Assembly (NCBI GenBank): GCA_966095595.1
Contig: CBHTUB010000090.1
Location: forward strand, 1 to 15,254
Length of the DNA: 15,254 bases
Direction of reading: 5' to 3'
From: Chryseosolibacter sp966095595
GTDB taxonomy: Bacteria > Bacteroidota > Bacteroidia > Cytophagales > Cyclobacteriaceae
The stretch's first letter is position 1; each line of letters opens with the position of its first letter. Position numbers and translations under genes: made by a program. The notes under the pieces are model-generated. The model was not told the origin of the DNA, ran no database searches, and worked only from the letters and a program-made list of their open reading frames with translations. This document shows positions 1 through 7,303 of the stretch, piece after piece.

Positions 1-2
1 AA

Positions 3-1319
3 GGCGCGTATCAGGTTAAAACCGAAGCCGGGCAGGCGGGGCTCGATCGATATGATGGATTCCTTGCACCTAGCAATACAGCGCTCACGCAGCAGTGGGA
101 CAGCCGTTGGCCCGTGATCAGCGCGGCAGCAACCTCGATCTATTCACTTCACGTAAATCAGCAGGACCCTGATCGGCGAAACATGCTGCTGGGGGAAGCG
201 TCATTCATTCGCGCCGCCTTGATGTTCGAGATCACGCAATACTGGGGAGAGATACCCGTGATCGATCTCGATAAGCTTGATGAGTTTGGAACGGCGAGAC
301 AACCATTACCTGTCGTGTACAGTTTCATTGTGTCAGATCTGGAAACAGCGGTTGAATACCTCCCTGCTACGCAGACCGATAAGCGCAGGGCAACAAAGAC
401 AGCAGCCCAGGCGTTGCTTGGTAAAGTTTTTCTCTATGCTCCGGAGGAATCGGGAGTGCACGATTTCGGCAAAGCCAAAGAACAATTCGAAGGCGTGATC
501 AATAGCGGACAGCACAGTCTGGTAGCCGACTATGCAGATCTTTGGGATCCACTTAACTCAAATCCTACCGAATCGATCTATTCTTTCCAGTTCAATAACG
601 TGTGGCCTGACAACAATCAGATCCAGTGGCAAATGGGATCGCGCTCACTTGCCAACCTCGATCAGTATTGCTACTTCGGTGGATACGACCTCATGGTGCC
701 GACGGAGTATGCATACAAATCTGTAAGTGAAGGTGGTGTATGGGAAGATGGTGATTTGCGAAGGGAGGAAAGTATTCGCTATGAATTTGAATATAAAGGT
801 CAGACACCGGTGGTTGAAGGCTGGATGGGTGGTGATGAGCTCGACCCACACGTGAAGAAATATGAAGACTTCCGCCTTGACGGTACGAACAGCTTCTGGT
901 ATTCAGGTAAGAATGTTTTCTTCCTGAGATATTCGGATATCCTGTTGTGCTATGCTGAAACATTGAATGAAACAGGCAATACTGCGCAGGCAGTCGCCGA
1001 GGTGAATAAAGTGCGCGAACGTGCATGGGGAGGATCTCTTCCTGCGGACAAGCAGTGGAGCTCCGGCATGTCACAGGACGAGTTTCGTACGAAGATACTC
1101 GATGAGCGGATGCGCGAGCTTTGTTTTGAAGGCTGGCGGCGAATGGATCTCAATAGATACCGTAAGCTTGTTGACCTTGTCTCGGAGAGAAATAAATGGG
1201 CTAAAGAAAGCGGAACGATCATGCCTTTCCATAAGCTGTATCCTATTCCGCAGCAGGAGATACTGCAGAACGAAGACATCGACCCCGAAGATCAGAACGA
1301 AGGGTACACCAATCAGTAG
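3..1319 (+). CDS. SusD/RagB-family nutrient-binding outer-membrane lipoprotein, N-terminus missing
   Basis: The reading frame is open from the left edge (codon at 3) to a TAG at 1317-1319, giving 438 visible residues; SusD proteins are usually 500-600, so roughly 100 residues with signal peptide and lipobox lie outside the window. A GTG at 114 is internal, not the start, because the upstream residues (YDGFLAPSN, WPVISAA) read like SusD. Family hallmarks are visible: the early TPR-type helix with EASFIRAALMFEI and YWGEIPVI, the central FFLRYSDILLCYAETLNE segment, ILDERMRELCFEGWRRMDLNRY, and the C-terminal LYPIPQQEI followed by QNEGY. SusD proteins cap the SusC TonB-dependent transporter at the cell surface and bind the target glycan; SusC is expected just upstream. 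Position at the head of a glycosidase cluster marks this as a polysaccharide utilization locus. The specific glycan cannot be read from the sequence. Confidence 0.95.
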   Translation, partial: GAYQVKTEAGQAGLDRYDGFLAPSNTALTQQWDSRWPVISAAATSIYSLHVNQQDPDRRNMLLGEASFIRAALMFEITQYWGEIPVIDLDKLDEFGTARQPLPVVYSFIVSDLETAVEYLPATQTDKRRATKTAAQALLGKVFLYAPEESGVHDFGKAKEQFEGVINSGQHSLVADYADLWDPLNSNPTESIYSFQFNNVWPDNNQIQWQMGSRSLANLDQYCYFGGYDLMVPTEYAYKSVSEGGVWEDGDLRREESIRYEFEYKGQTPVVEGWMGGDELDPHVKKYEDFRLDGTNSFWYSGKNVFFLRYSDILLCYAETLNETGNTAQAVAEVNKVRERAWGGSLPADKQWSSGMSQDEFRTKILDERMRELCFEGWRRMDLNRYRKLVDLVSERNKWAKESGTIMPFHKLYPIPQQEILQNEDIDPEDQNEGYTNQ

Positions 1320-1345
1320 AGTTTTGTTTGGGTAAGTAGTTTAGA

Positions 1346-1367
1346 CGGAGCTTCAACTGAAGCTCCG
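1346..1367 (+). promoter_or_regulatory. Perfect 10-bp hairpin between the SusD and IPT-NHL genes
   Basis: CGGAGCTTCA (1346-1355) is followed, after two bases, by its exact reverse complement TGAAGCTCCG (1358-1367). It begins 27 bp after the susD stop. No T-run follows on either strand, so it is not a textbook intrinsic terminator. It could stabilise the 3' end of the susCD transcript or attenuate read-through into the enzyme genes. That role is inference; the palindrome itself is seen directly. Confidence 0.5.
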
Positions 1368-1407
1368 CACTGGACTGCTGCCTTAAAAGTCATATTACAT
1401 TTAAAAA

Positions 1408-3027
1408 ATGCTCTCATCACAAACCCACAACCTCATGAAAACCATTTCTTATAATCTTTCGCACTGGAGCAATACGCTTCTCCTGCGATTCCTGACGTTG
1501 AGCCTGCTCGCGATACTGGTGTTATCAATCAGCTCCTGTGACGACGATGAAGGTCCCGCCGCCGCCGAGTTGACGGTGACCTCAATCTCACCCGACACCG
1601 GAGGAGAAGGCACGCAAGTAAATATCACAGGTACCGGTTTCAGCACCGTGGCCTCGCAAAATACAGTAACGCTGAATGACAAGGGATGTGTCGTGGTGGT
1701 TGCAACGGAGACATTGCTCAAGATCACCATCCCTGCAGATGCAGGAACAGGTAACATTAAAGTAACCGTAAACGGTCAGACAGCGGAGACCCCTACTTTT
1801 ACCTTTATACCGGCTGACCAACCGCTGACAGTGACTTCAATTTCTCCGACATCAGGTCCCAGGAACACAGCCGTGGTAATCACCGGAACTGGTTTCAGCG
1901 CTACTCCAGCTGAAAACACCGTTACGCTGAATGGCATAACATGTACGGTGACCAACGCCTCTACTACTCAACTGAGCATCACAATTCCAGCCGGGGCGGG
2001 CAGCGGAAATATTATTGTAGGAGTGAACGGAAGTACAGTGGAAAGTGAGGAATTCGAATTTATTTACACGACGGAGGTGTCAACTCTTGCAGGCAGTTCA
2101 TCAGGTTATGCAGAAGGGAATGGGACGTCGGCGCAGTTTTCACAACCTTATCAGATAGCGGTTGATGGTAACGGAAATGTTTACGTAGCAGATGCTGGCA
2201 ATCACCGAATTCGCAAGATCACGGCTGCGGGCGAGGTTAGCACACTGGCGGGTGGCACGCAGGGTACCAACGATGGTACTGGTGCCGACGCACAATTCAA
2301 CTATCCATATGGGGTAACGATGGGTTCCGATGGTAACATCTATGTGGCCGATACACACAATCATAGAGTGAGGAAAGTGACACCCGAAGGTGTGGTGACA
2401 ACTGTCGCAGGCAGCACTGGTGGATACGCAGACGGGAACGGTGCATCAGCTCAGTTCTATTACCTGACCGGTATCACGAGTGATGCCGACGGCAATCTGT
2501 ATATTGCGGATAAAGATAACTTCAAGATCAGAAAGATCGCTCCGAATGGTGATGTGACCACACTTGCCGGCAGCAGCTCAGGATATGTCGATGCGACTGG
2601 AACAGATGCAAAGTTCGCCGGCCCGTTCAACGTCGCTGTCGATGGAAGCGGTAACGTGTACGTATCAGATGCAAACAACCACAAGATTCGGAAAGTAACA
2701 CCGGCAGGAGAAGTAACAACGATTGCCGGCGGCGATCAGGGCGATGCCGTAGGAACAGGGAGTGAAGCGCGCTTCTACTATCCGTATACAGTGGCCATCG
2801 ATGCTGATGAAAACTTGTATATAACAGACACCTTCAATCAGAAGGTGAAGAAAATCAATACGGAAGGTGTCGTATCGACCTATGCGGGAAGCACGAACGG
2901 ATACGCTGATGGTGAAGCTTCGATAGCCCAATTCAACTATCCGACCGGTGTGACGGTAAGTCCGTCGGGGATAGTGTATGTTGCCGATAAGGATAACCAC
3001 AAGATCAGAGTAATAACGGTAGATTAA
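1408..3027 (+). CDS. IPT/TIG-IPT/TIG-NHL(6) lipoprotein, probable surface glycan-binding protein
   Basis: A 539-codon frame; the true start is either ATG 1408 (after TTTAAAAA, favoured by the AT-rich spacer) or ATG 1435, which gives a more ordinary signal peptide. A hydrophobic stretch (residues 28-41) ends in SISSC, a lipobox with Cys44, followed at once by DDDEG, resembling the acidic surface-export signal of Bacteroidota lipoproteins. Two IPT/TIG domains follow (about 55-137 and 140-219), each beginning LTVTSISP and holding ITGTGFS, NTVTLN and IPA.AG.GNI. Residues 223-539 are six NHL repeats of exactly 53 residues (the last 52), each with TxAG, QF/KF/RF, a DG-like turn, N-x-Y-ADxxN and (R/K)KI, predicted to close a six-bladed beta-propeller. 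Sitting just after susD, where SusE/F-like proteins usually are, it most likely binds glycan outside the cell. No catalytic motif was seen. Confidence 0.9.
   Translation: MLSSQTHNLMKTISYNLSHWSNTLLLRFLTLSLLAILVLSISSCDDDEGPAAAELTVTSISPDTGGEGTQVNITGTGFSTVASQNTVTLNDKGCVVVVATETLLKITIPADAGTGNIKVTVNGQTAETPTFTFIPADQPLTVTSISPTSGPRNTAVVITGTGFSATPAENTVTLNGITCTVTNASTTQLSITIPAGAGSGNIIVGVNGSTVESEEFEFIYTTEVSTLAGSSSGYAEGNGTSAQFSQPYQIAVDGNGNVYVADAGNHRIRKITAAGEVSTLAGGTQGTNDGTGADAQFNYPYGVTMGSDGNIYVADTHNHRVRKVTPEGVVTTVAGSTGGYADGNGASAQFYYLTGITSDADGNLYIADKDNFKIRKIAPNGDVTTLAGSSSGYVDATGTDAKFAGPFNVAVDGSGNVYVSDANNHKIRKVTPAGEVTTIAGGDQGDAVGTGSEARFYYPYTVAIDADENLYITDTFNQKVKKINTEGVVSTYAGSTNGYADGEASIAQFNYPTGVTVSPSGIVYVADKDNHKIRVITVD
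2074..3024 (+). repeat. Six in-frame 159-bp NHL repeats
   Basis: The repeats start at 2074, 2233, 2392, 2551, 2710 and 2869. Each encodes 53 residues without a single insertion or deletion; the last has 52. The DNA copies have diverged, but the protein register is kept: (E/D/V)V(S/T)T.AG at repeat position 1-7, A(Q/K/R)F at 20-22, (V/L/I)Y(V/I)(A/S/T)D at 36-40 and the charged end near 45-48. One repeat should form one propeller blade. Confidence 0.9.
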
Positions 3028-3131
3028 AGTTGGGTAAGTTCGATATTCCTTCTTCACTATGTGGTTTCCATAATAGTTGAAGGAGGATATATTGATTGCC
3101 AGTGGCAAGTAAGTATTTATAAACAAAATTC

Positions 3132-5321
3132 ATGATCGTGATTCAAGCGAAGTCAATTGGGCGATTCTGTGCGGGTTTTATTTTATACATCATTTTGTGC
3201 ATGCCATTGGCTGCGCAGACAATAGCGGTAGAGACCGCGGCTACATCGCTGATCTTCAAGGTTGAAAAGGGTGGCGAGCTGCGTCAAAGCTATTATGGAG
3301 AGAAGCCAGGAAGAGTGGAAACGGTTCACACTGGTCCTCTCACCGCCTATGCGACCTACGGACAAAGTTATGTCAACGAGCCTGCCTTGCATGTCGTGCA
3401 TGCCGATGGAAACTTCACAACGGATCTTGTTTATGAAAGTCACGAACAAACTGCGCCTGGCAAAGATGTTTCCCTGACAAGGATAGTACTCAAAGACCGG
3501 TTCTATCCGTTTACCGTCTCTCTTTTTTACAAGGCCTATGTGAAAGAGAACATTATCGAACAATGGATGGAAGTGGCGCATCAGGAGAAGAAAGAAGTCA
3601 CGCTTTACAATTTTTTCTCTGCACAACTTTCCTTCAGGGAAGCCTCGTACTGGCTGACGAGCTTTTCGGGGAATTGGGCTGCCGAGATGCAGATGCGCGA
3701 AGAGCAGTTGACGACGGGCAGCAAGATCCTCGAATCCAAATTGGGTGTGCGCTCCAATCAGTTCGGACACGCTGCTTTTCTTCTTGGTCTGAATGGTCCC
3801 GCTGCCGAGGACAAAGGAACGGTAGTCGGCGGAACACTCGCATGGCCCGGAAGCTGGAAATTTACCTTTGAGATCGATGCGCAGAATAATCTGAAAGTGC
3901 TTGCAGGTATTAACCCATTCTCTTCGCAATATTATCTGAAGCCAAAGGAAGTATTTCGCACACCTGCAATGTTATATACGATCAGCTCTTCCGGGAAAGG
4001 AGAGGTCACGCGACGTTTTCATTCGTGGGCCCGAAATCAAAAGGGCATCTACAAGAGTGAAAGGCCGCGAATGACATTGCTGAACAATTGGGAAGCTACC
4101 TATTTCGACTTCGATGAGAAAGTTTTGAAGCAGATCATTGCCGATGCTTCAGATATGGGCTTCGACCTGTTTCTGCTTGACGACGGGTGGTTCGGCAATA
4201 AGTATCCACGCAACGATGATAAAGCAGGGCTGGGCGACTGGCAGGAGAACACGGAAAAACTTCCCAATGGCATAGATGCACTGATAAAAGAATCACAGGC
4301 AAAAAATATCAAATTCGGGATCTGGATAGAGCCGGAGATGGTAAATCCAAAAAGCGAATTGTACGAAAAACATCCGGACTGGGTGATCACTGCACCCAAT
4401 CGTCCACTCGATCTTTCACGAAACCAACTGGTGCTGGACCTCACGAATCCCAAAGTGCAGGATCATGTGTTTGGCGTGGTCGATAACCTTCTCACGAAGA
4501 ATCCCGGCATCGCATATTTGAAATGGGATTGCAACCGCTACATCACCAATGCAGGTTCATCCAATTTTGCACCCGAACGGCAATCACATCTCTGGATAAA
4601 ATATGTCGAGGGTTTGTTTACCGTCCTTAAAAAAGTTCGTCAGAAATATCCGGACGTTTACATCATGGCATGTGCGGGCGGCGGAGGGCGAATAGATTAC
4701 GGCACGATGCCCTTCTTCGACGAATACTGGATCAGCGACAATACGGATGCGCTCGACAGAATATTTATCCAGTGGGGAACGACGCACTTCTTCCCGGCAA
4801 TGGGTTTGGCAAGCCATGTCTCCGTAGTGCCGAACCACATTACACAGAGAGTCACGCCGCTGAAGTTTCGCTTTGATGTGGCGATGTCCGCCAGGCTGGG
4901 CATGGACCTCCAGCCGAAAGACATGAATCCGGAAGAGAAGGAGTTCTCGCGCAATGCTATCCGTGAATACAATAGCATCAAACACATCGTCCAGGATGGA
5001 GATCTCTATCGCCTGCTGTCGCCCTACGAAAGTGAACGTGTGGCCTTGATGTATACTAGTCCGGATCAGAAGGAAGCGCTTGTCTTCTCATACCTGAAAA
5101 AGAAAAACATCTATGGCGACAATCAAGTGCTTTTTATGAAAGGGCTTGATCCGAAGAAAAATTATACGCTTAAAGAGATCAACAAAGATCCGAAAAAATA
5201 CTCGTGGTTTTCGGAGCTCGAGGGGAAGCAATACACCGGTGAATTTTTGATGACCTATGGCGTGCGCTTTACAATGTACAACGAGTTTGAAAGTGTCGTG
5301 TTCCGGGTAGTTGCCCAGTAA
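3132..5321 (+). CDS. GH36 alpha-galactosidase, secreted/periplasmic
   Basis: A 729-residue protein, normal for GH36. Residues 1-28 form a signal peptide (hydrophobic core FILYIILCMPL, likely cleavage near LAAQ), so it acts outside the cytoplasm, probably in the periplasm. Architecture follows the family: N-terminal beta-sandwich (about 30-300), TIM barrel (about 310-610) and C-terminal beta domain. Visible motifs: DDGWFG (from D350), GIWIEPEMVNP, YLKWDCNR with the predicted nucleophile D466, and WISDNTDALDR with the predicted acid/base D536. GH36 enzymes release alpha-linked D-galactose with retention. The gene begins 104 bp after the IPT-NHL gene and ends 2 bp before the next ATG, so it should lead the enzyme part of the operon. 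The exact linkage or glycan is not determinable; beta-L-arabinopyranoside activity in related alpha-galactosidase families is a less likely alternative. Confidence 0.93.
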   Translation: MIVIQAKSIGRFCAGFILYIILCMPLAAQTIAVETAATSLIFKVEKGGELRQSYYGEKPGRVETVHTGPLTAYATYGQSYVNEPALHVVHADGNFTTDLVYESHEQTAPGKDVSLTRIVLKDRFYPFTVSLFYKAYVKENIIEQWMEVAHQEKKEVTLYNFFSAQLSFREASYWLTSFSGNWAAEMQMREEQLTTGSKILESKLGVRSNQFGHAAFLLGLNGPAAEDKGTVVGGTLAWPGSWKFTFEIDAQNNLKVLAGINPFSSQYYLKPKEVFRTPAMLYTISSSGKGEVTRRFHSWARNQKGIYKSERPRMTLLNNWEATYFDFDEKVLKQIIADASDMGFDLFLLDDGWFGNKYPRNDDKAGLGDWQENTEKLPNGIDALIKESQAKNIKFGIWIEPEMVNPKSELYEKHPDWVITAPNRPLDLSRNQLVLDLTNPKVQDHVFGVVDNLLTKNPGIAYLKWDCNRYITNAGSSNFAPERQSHLWIKYVEGLFTVLKKVRQKYPDVYIMACAGGGGRIDYGTMPFFDEYWISDNTDALDRIFIQWGTTHFFPAMGLASHVSVVPNHITQRVTPLKFRFDVAMSARLGMDLQPKDMNPEEKEFSRNAIREYNSIKHIVQDGDLYRLLSPYESERVALMYTSPDQKEALVFSYLKKKNIYGDNQVLFMKGLDPKKNYTLKEINKDPKKYSWFSELEGKQYTGEFLMTYGVRFTMYNEFESVVFRVVAQ

Positions 5322-5323
5322 TC

Positions 5324-7303
5324 ATGGAAGTGAAGTCAAAAAGCATGAAGAAGATCGTACTGTTGATATTTGTAATTTTTGCAGGTGTCTGTTTTGGATT
5401 TATAAAAAAGGACAGGCTAACCGTAACATCTCCCGACGGACAGGTGGGATACAAGGTGTCGGTAAATGAAAAACTACAATATGCCGTCACTTTCAAGGGA
5501 AAACAAATTGTATCGCCTTCGGATATCTCCCTTATTTTGAGTGATCGGGTGCTTGGTGTCAAACCACGGATAAAAAACACGACCTTATCCAGCCATCGGG
5601 ACGTTATTGCCTTACCTTACGGCGGATCCCGCAGTCTTGATGATGAATATAACGAACTTGTACTTGAGTTTGAAGGGGGATACTCTCTTATAGTCCGCGC
5701 GTATAACGATGGCGTTGCATATCGTTTCAAGACTGACATCGACTCCGAGATCACGGTAGTGAATGAGGAGGCTACCTTTCGTCTCAGTAACGACATGTCG
5801 GTGATATTTCCGGAAAGCGAAAACTTTACTTCGTGGGAAGTCCCCTATGTCCGGTACAAAGCCATAGACTCCATCGCCGAAGGTAAAAAGGCGCTGACGC
5901 CTGTGGTATTTTCTCAGAACAAACTAAGCGTCGTTATTGCTGAATCGGATGTGCTGGACTATCCTGGTATGTATCTCCTTAAACAGGGCGGCACAATGAA
6001 AGGGACCTGGGCGGCTTACCCTAAGCGCACTGAGTTGGGAAGTTGGGGCAACTTTGTGTCCGTGGTGAAAGAAAGAGAGAACTTCATTGCTAGAACACCC
6101 GGTAAAAGAACATTCCCATGGCGCGTGATTATCCCCACTGATGACGACAAGACATTGATCGGCAACAAGCTTGTTTACAAACTCGCCAAACCTCTTGCCA
6201 TCGATGCTTCCTGGGTGAAACCCGGCAAGGCAACATGGGAGTGGTGGCATGATGCCATCGTCACAGATGCTGAAATTCCTTCTGGTATGGATAACCGTAA
6301 CACGGCGCTCTATAAGCATTACATTGATTTTGCAGCAGCGAACGGACTGGAGTACCTTATGCTCGATGCCGGCTGGTCTAATATATTCGATCTCTCTAAG
6401 GTTAATCCAAAAGTTGACGTTCACGAGCTCGTGCGTCACGGAAAATCGAAGGGCGTCGATATCTTTCTATGGTGCGTTGCAACTGCCATCATCGACGATC
6501 TCGACCGTAACATGGCCTTGCTCCAAAGTTGGGGTGTGGCCGGAGTCAAGGTAGATTTTATAGATCGTGATGATCAGCAGGCTATCACCTGGTTTGAAAA
6601 GATCGCGGCATCTGCCGCCGGGCATCACCTGATGGTCAACTTTCACGGATGCAGCAAACCTACAGGCCTTGAGCGCGCCTATCCCAACATTGTCAACTAT
6701 GAGGCGGTACGGGGCGCGGAATGTTCCAAATGGGATTTTACGGCAAATCCGGATCACCACCTGATCATTCCGTTCACACGTATGATAGCGGGACCGTTGG
6801 ATTATACACCAGGTTCCATGCGTAACAGCACGAAGGCCGACTTCAAACCTGTCGACCCGGGCCTGCCTTCAACACAGGGCACACGGTGTCACGAGCTTGC
6901 GATGTACGTTCTTTACGACCAGCCTTTTGCGATGTTGTGCGACGCGCCTGCCGAGTATCGCAAATACCCTGACATCATGAAATATTTGTCGGCTGTGCCG
7001 ACTTCCTTCGACGAGACAAAGGTGCTACAAGGCAAACTCGCTGAGTATGCAGTTGTAGCAAAACGAAAGGATAGGTCGTGGTTTGTGGGTGCGATGACGA
7101 ATTGGAATAGTCGTGAGGTGGAGCTTGACTTTTCGTTTCTTCCTGCAGGTGCCTCTTTCCAGGCTGAACTGTATACTGATGGCGCAAACGCAAACAAAGA
7201 TGCTGGCGCCTATGACCATAAAATTATTTCGGTAAACAATAAAACCAGGCTGACGGTAAAATTATCAAACGGCGGAGGCGCTGTTGCCTACATACATCAA
7301 TGA
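5324..7303 (+). CDS. GH97 retaining glycosidase, probably alpha-galactosidase (copy 1)
   Basis: The frame opens at ATG 5324, two bases after the GH36 stop. ATG 5345 gives a classical signal peptide beginning MKKIVLLIFVIF and is preceded by a purine-rich stretch, so it may be the real start (652 rather than 659 residues). GH97 features are visible from end to end: LTVTSPDGQ N-terminal sandwich, YPGMYL, WRVIIPTDDD, ATWEWWHDAI, LEYLMLDAGWS, GVAGVKVDFIDRDDQ, FHGCSKPTGLERAYPN, YEAVRGAECSKW, GPLDYTPGSMRN. The Asp in KVDF (D411 from 5324) and the Glu in RGAE (E466) lie 55 residues apart, the spacing known for the nucleophile and acid/base of the retaining Bacteroides GH97 alpha-galactosidase BT1871 (D415/E470); this separates it from inverting SusB-type alpha-glucosidases. 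There is no T9SS domain, so a periplasmic location is likely. Beta-L-arabinopyranosidase is the main alternative activity in this retaining group. Confidence 0.9.
   Translation: MEVKSKSMKKIVLLIFVIFAGVCFGFIKKDRLTVTSPDGQVGYKVSVNEKLQYAVTFKGKQIVSPSDISLILSDRVLGVKPRIKNTTLSSHRDVIALPYGGSRSLDDEYNELVLEFEGGYSLIVRAYNDGVAYRFKTDIDSEITVVNEEATFRLSNDMSVIFPESENFTSWEVPYVRYKAIDSIAEGKKALTPVVFSQNKLSVVIAESDVLDYPGMYLLKQGGTMKGTWAAYPKRTELGSWGNFVSVVKERENFIARTPGKRTFPWRVIIPTDDDKTLIGNKLVYKLAKPLAIDASWVKPGKATWEWWHDAIVTDAEIPSGMDNRNTALYKHYIDFAAANGLEYLMLDAGWSNIFDLSKVNPKVDVHELVRHGKSKGVDIFLWCVATAIIDDLDRNMALLQSWGVAGVKVDFIDRDDQQAITWFEKIAASAAGHHLMVNFHGCSKPTGLERAYPNIVNYEAVRGAECSKWDFTANPDHHLIIPFTRMIAGPLDYTPGSMRNSTKADFKPVDPGLPSTQGTRCHELAMYVLYDQPFAMLCDAPAEYRKYPDIMKYLSAVPTSFDETKVLQGKLAEYAVVAKRKDRSWFVGAMTNWNSREVELDFSFLPAGASFQAELYTDGANANKDAGAYDHKIISVNNKTRLTVKLSNGGGAVAYIHQ

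Noticed and set aside
114..1319. Full-length 401-residue SusD starting at GTG 114
   Set aside because: The frame stays open to the left edge and the upstream residues fit SusD; there is no signal peptide or lipobox after GTG 114. The gene is cut by the window.
3081..3112. AGGAGG followed by a TTG-started six-codon leader ORF upstream of the GH36 gene
   Set aside because: Bacteroidota rarely depend on Shine-Dalgarno pairing, TTG starts are uncommon and the peptide has no attenuation-like composition. A small TTGCC-AGT-GGCAA hairpin here is too short to call.
3183..3929. Minus-strand ORF (248 codons) inside the GH36 gene
   Set aside because: Antisense shadow of the GH36 N-terminal domain, with no recognisable motif.
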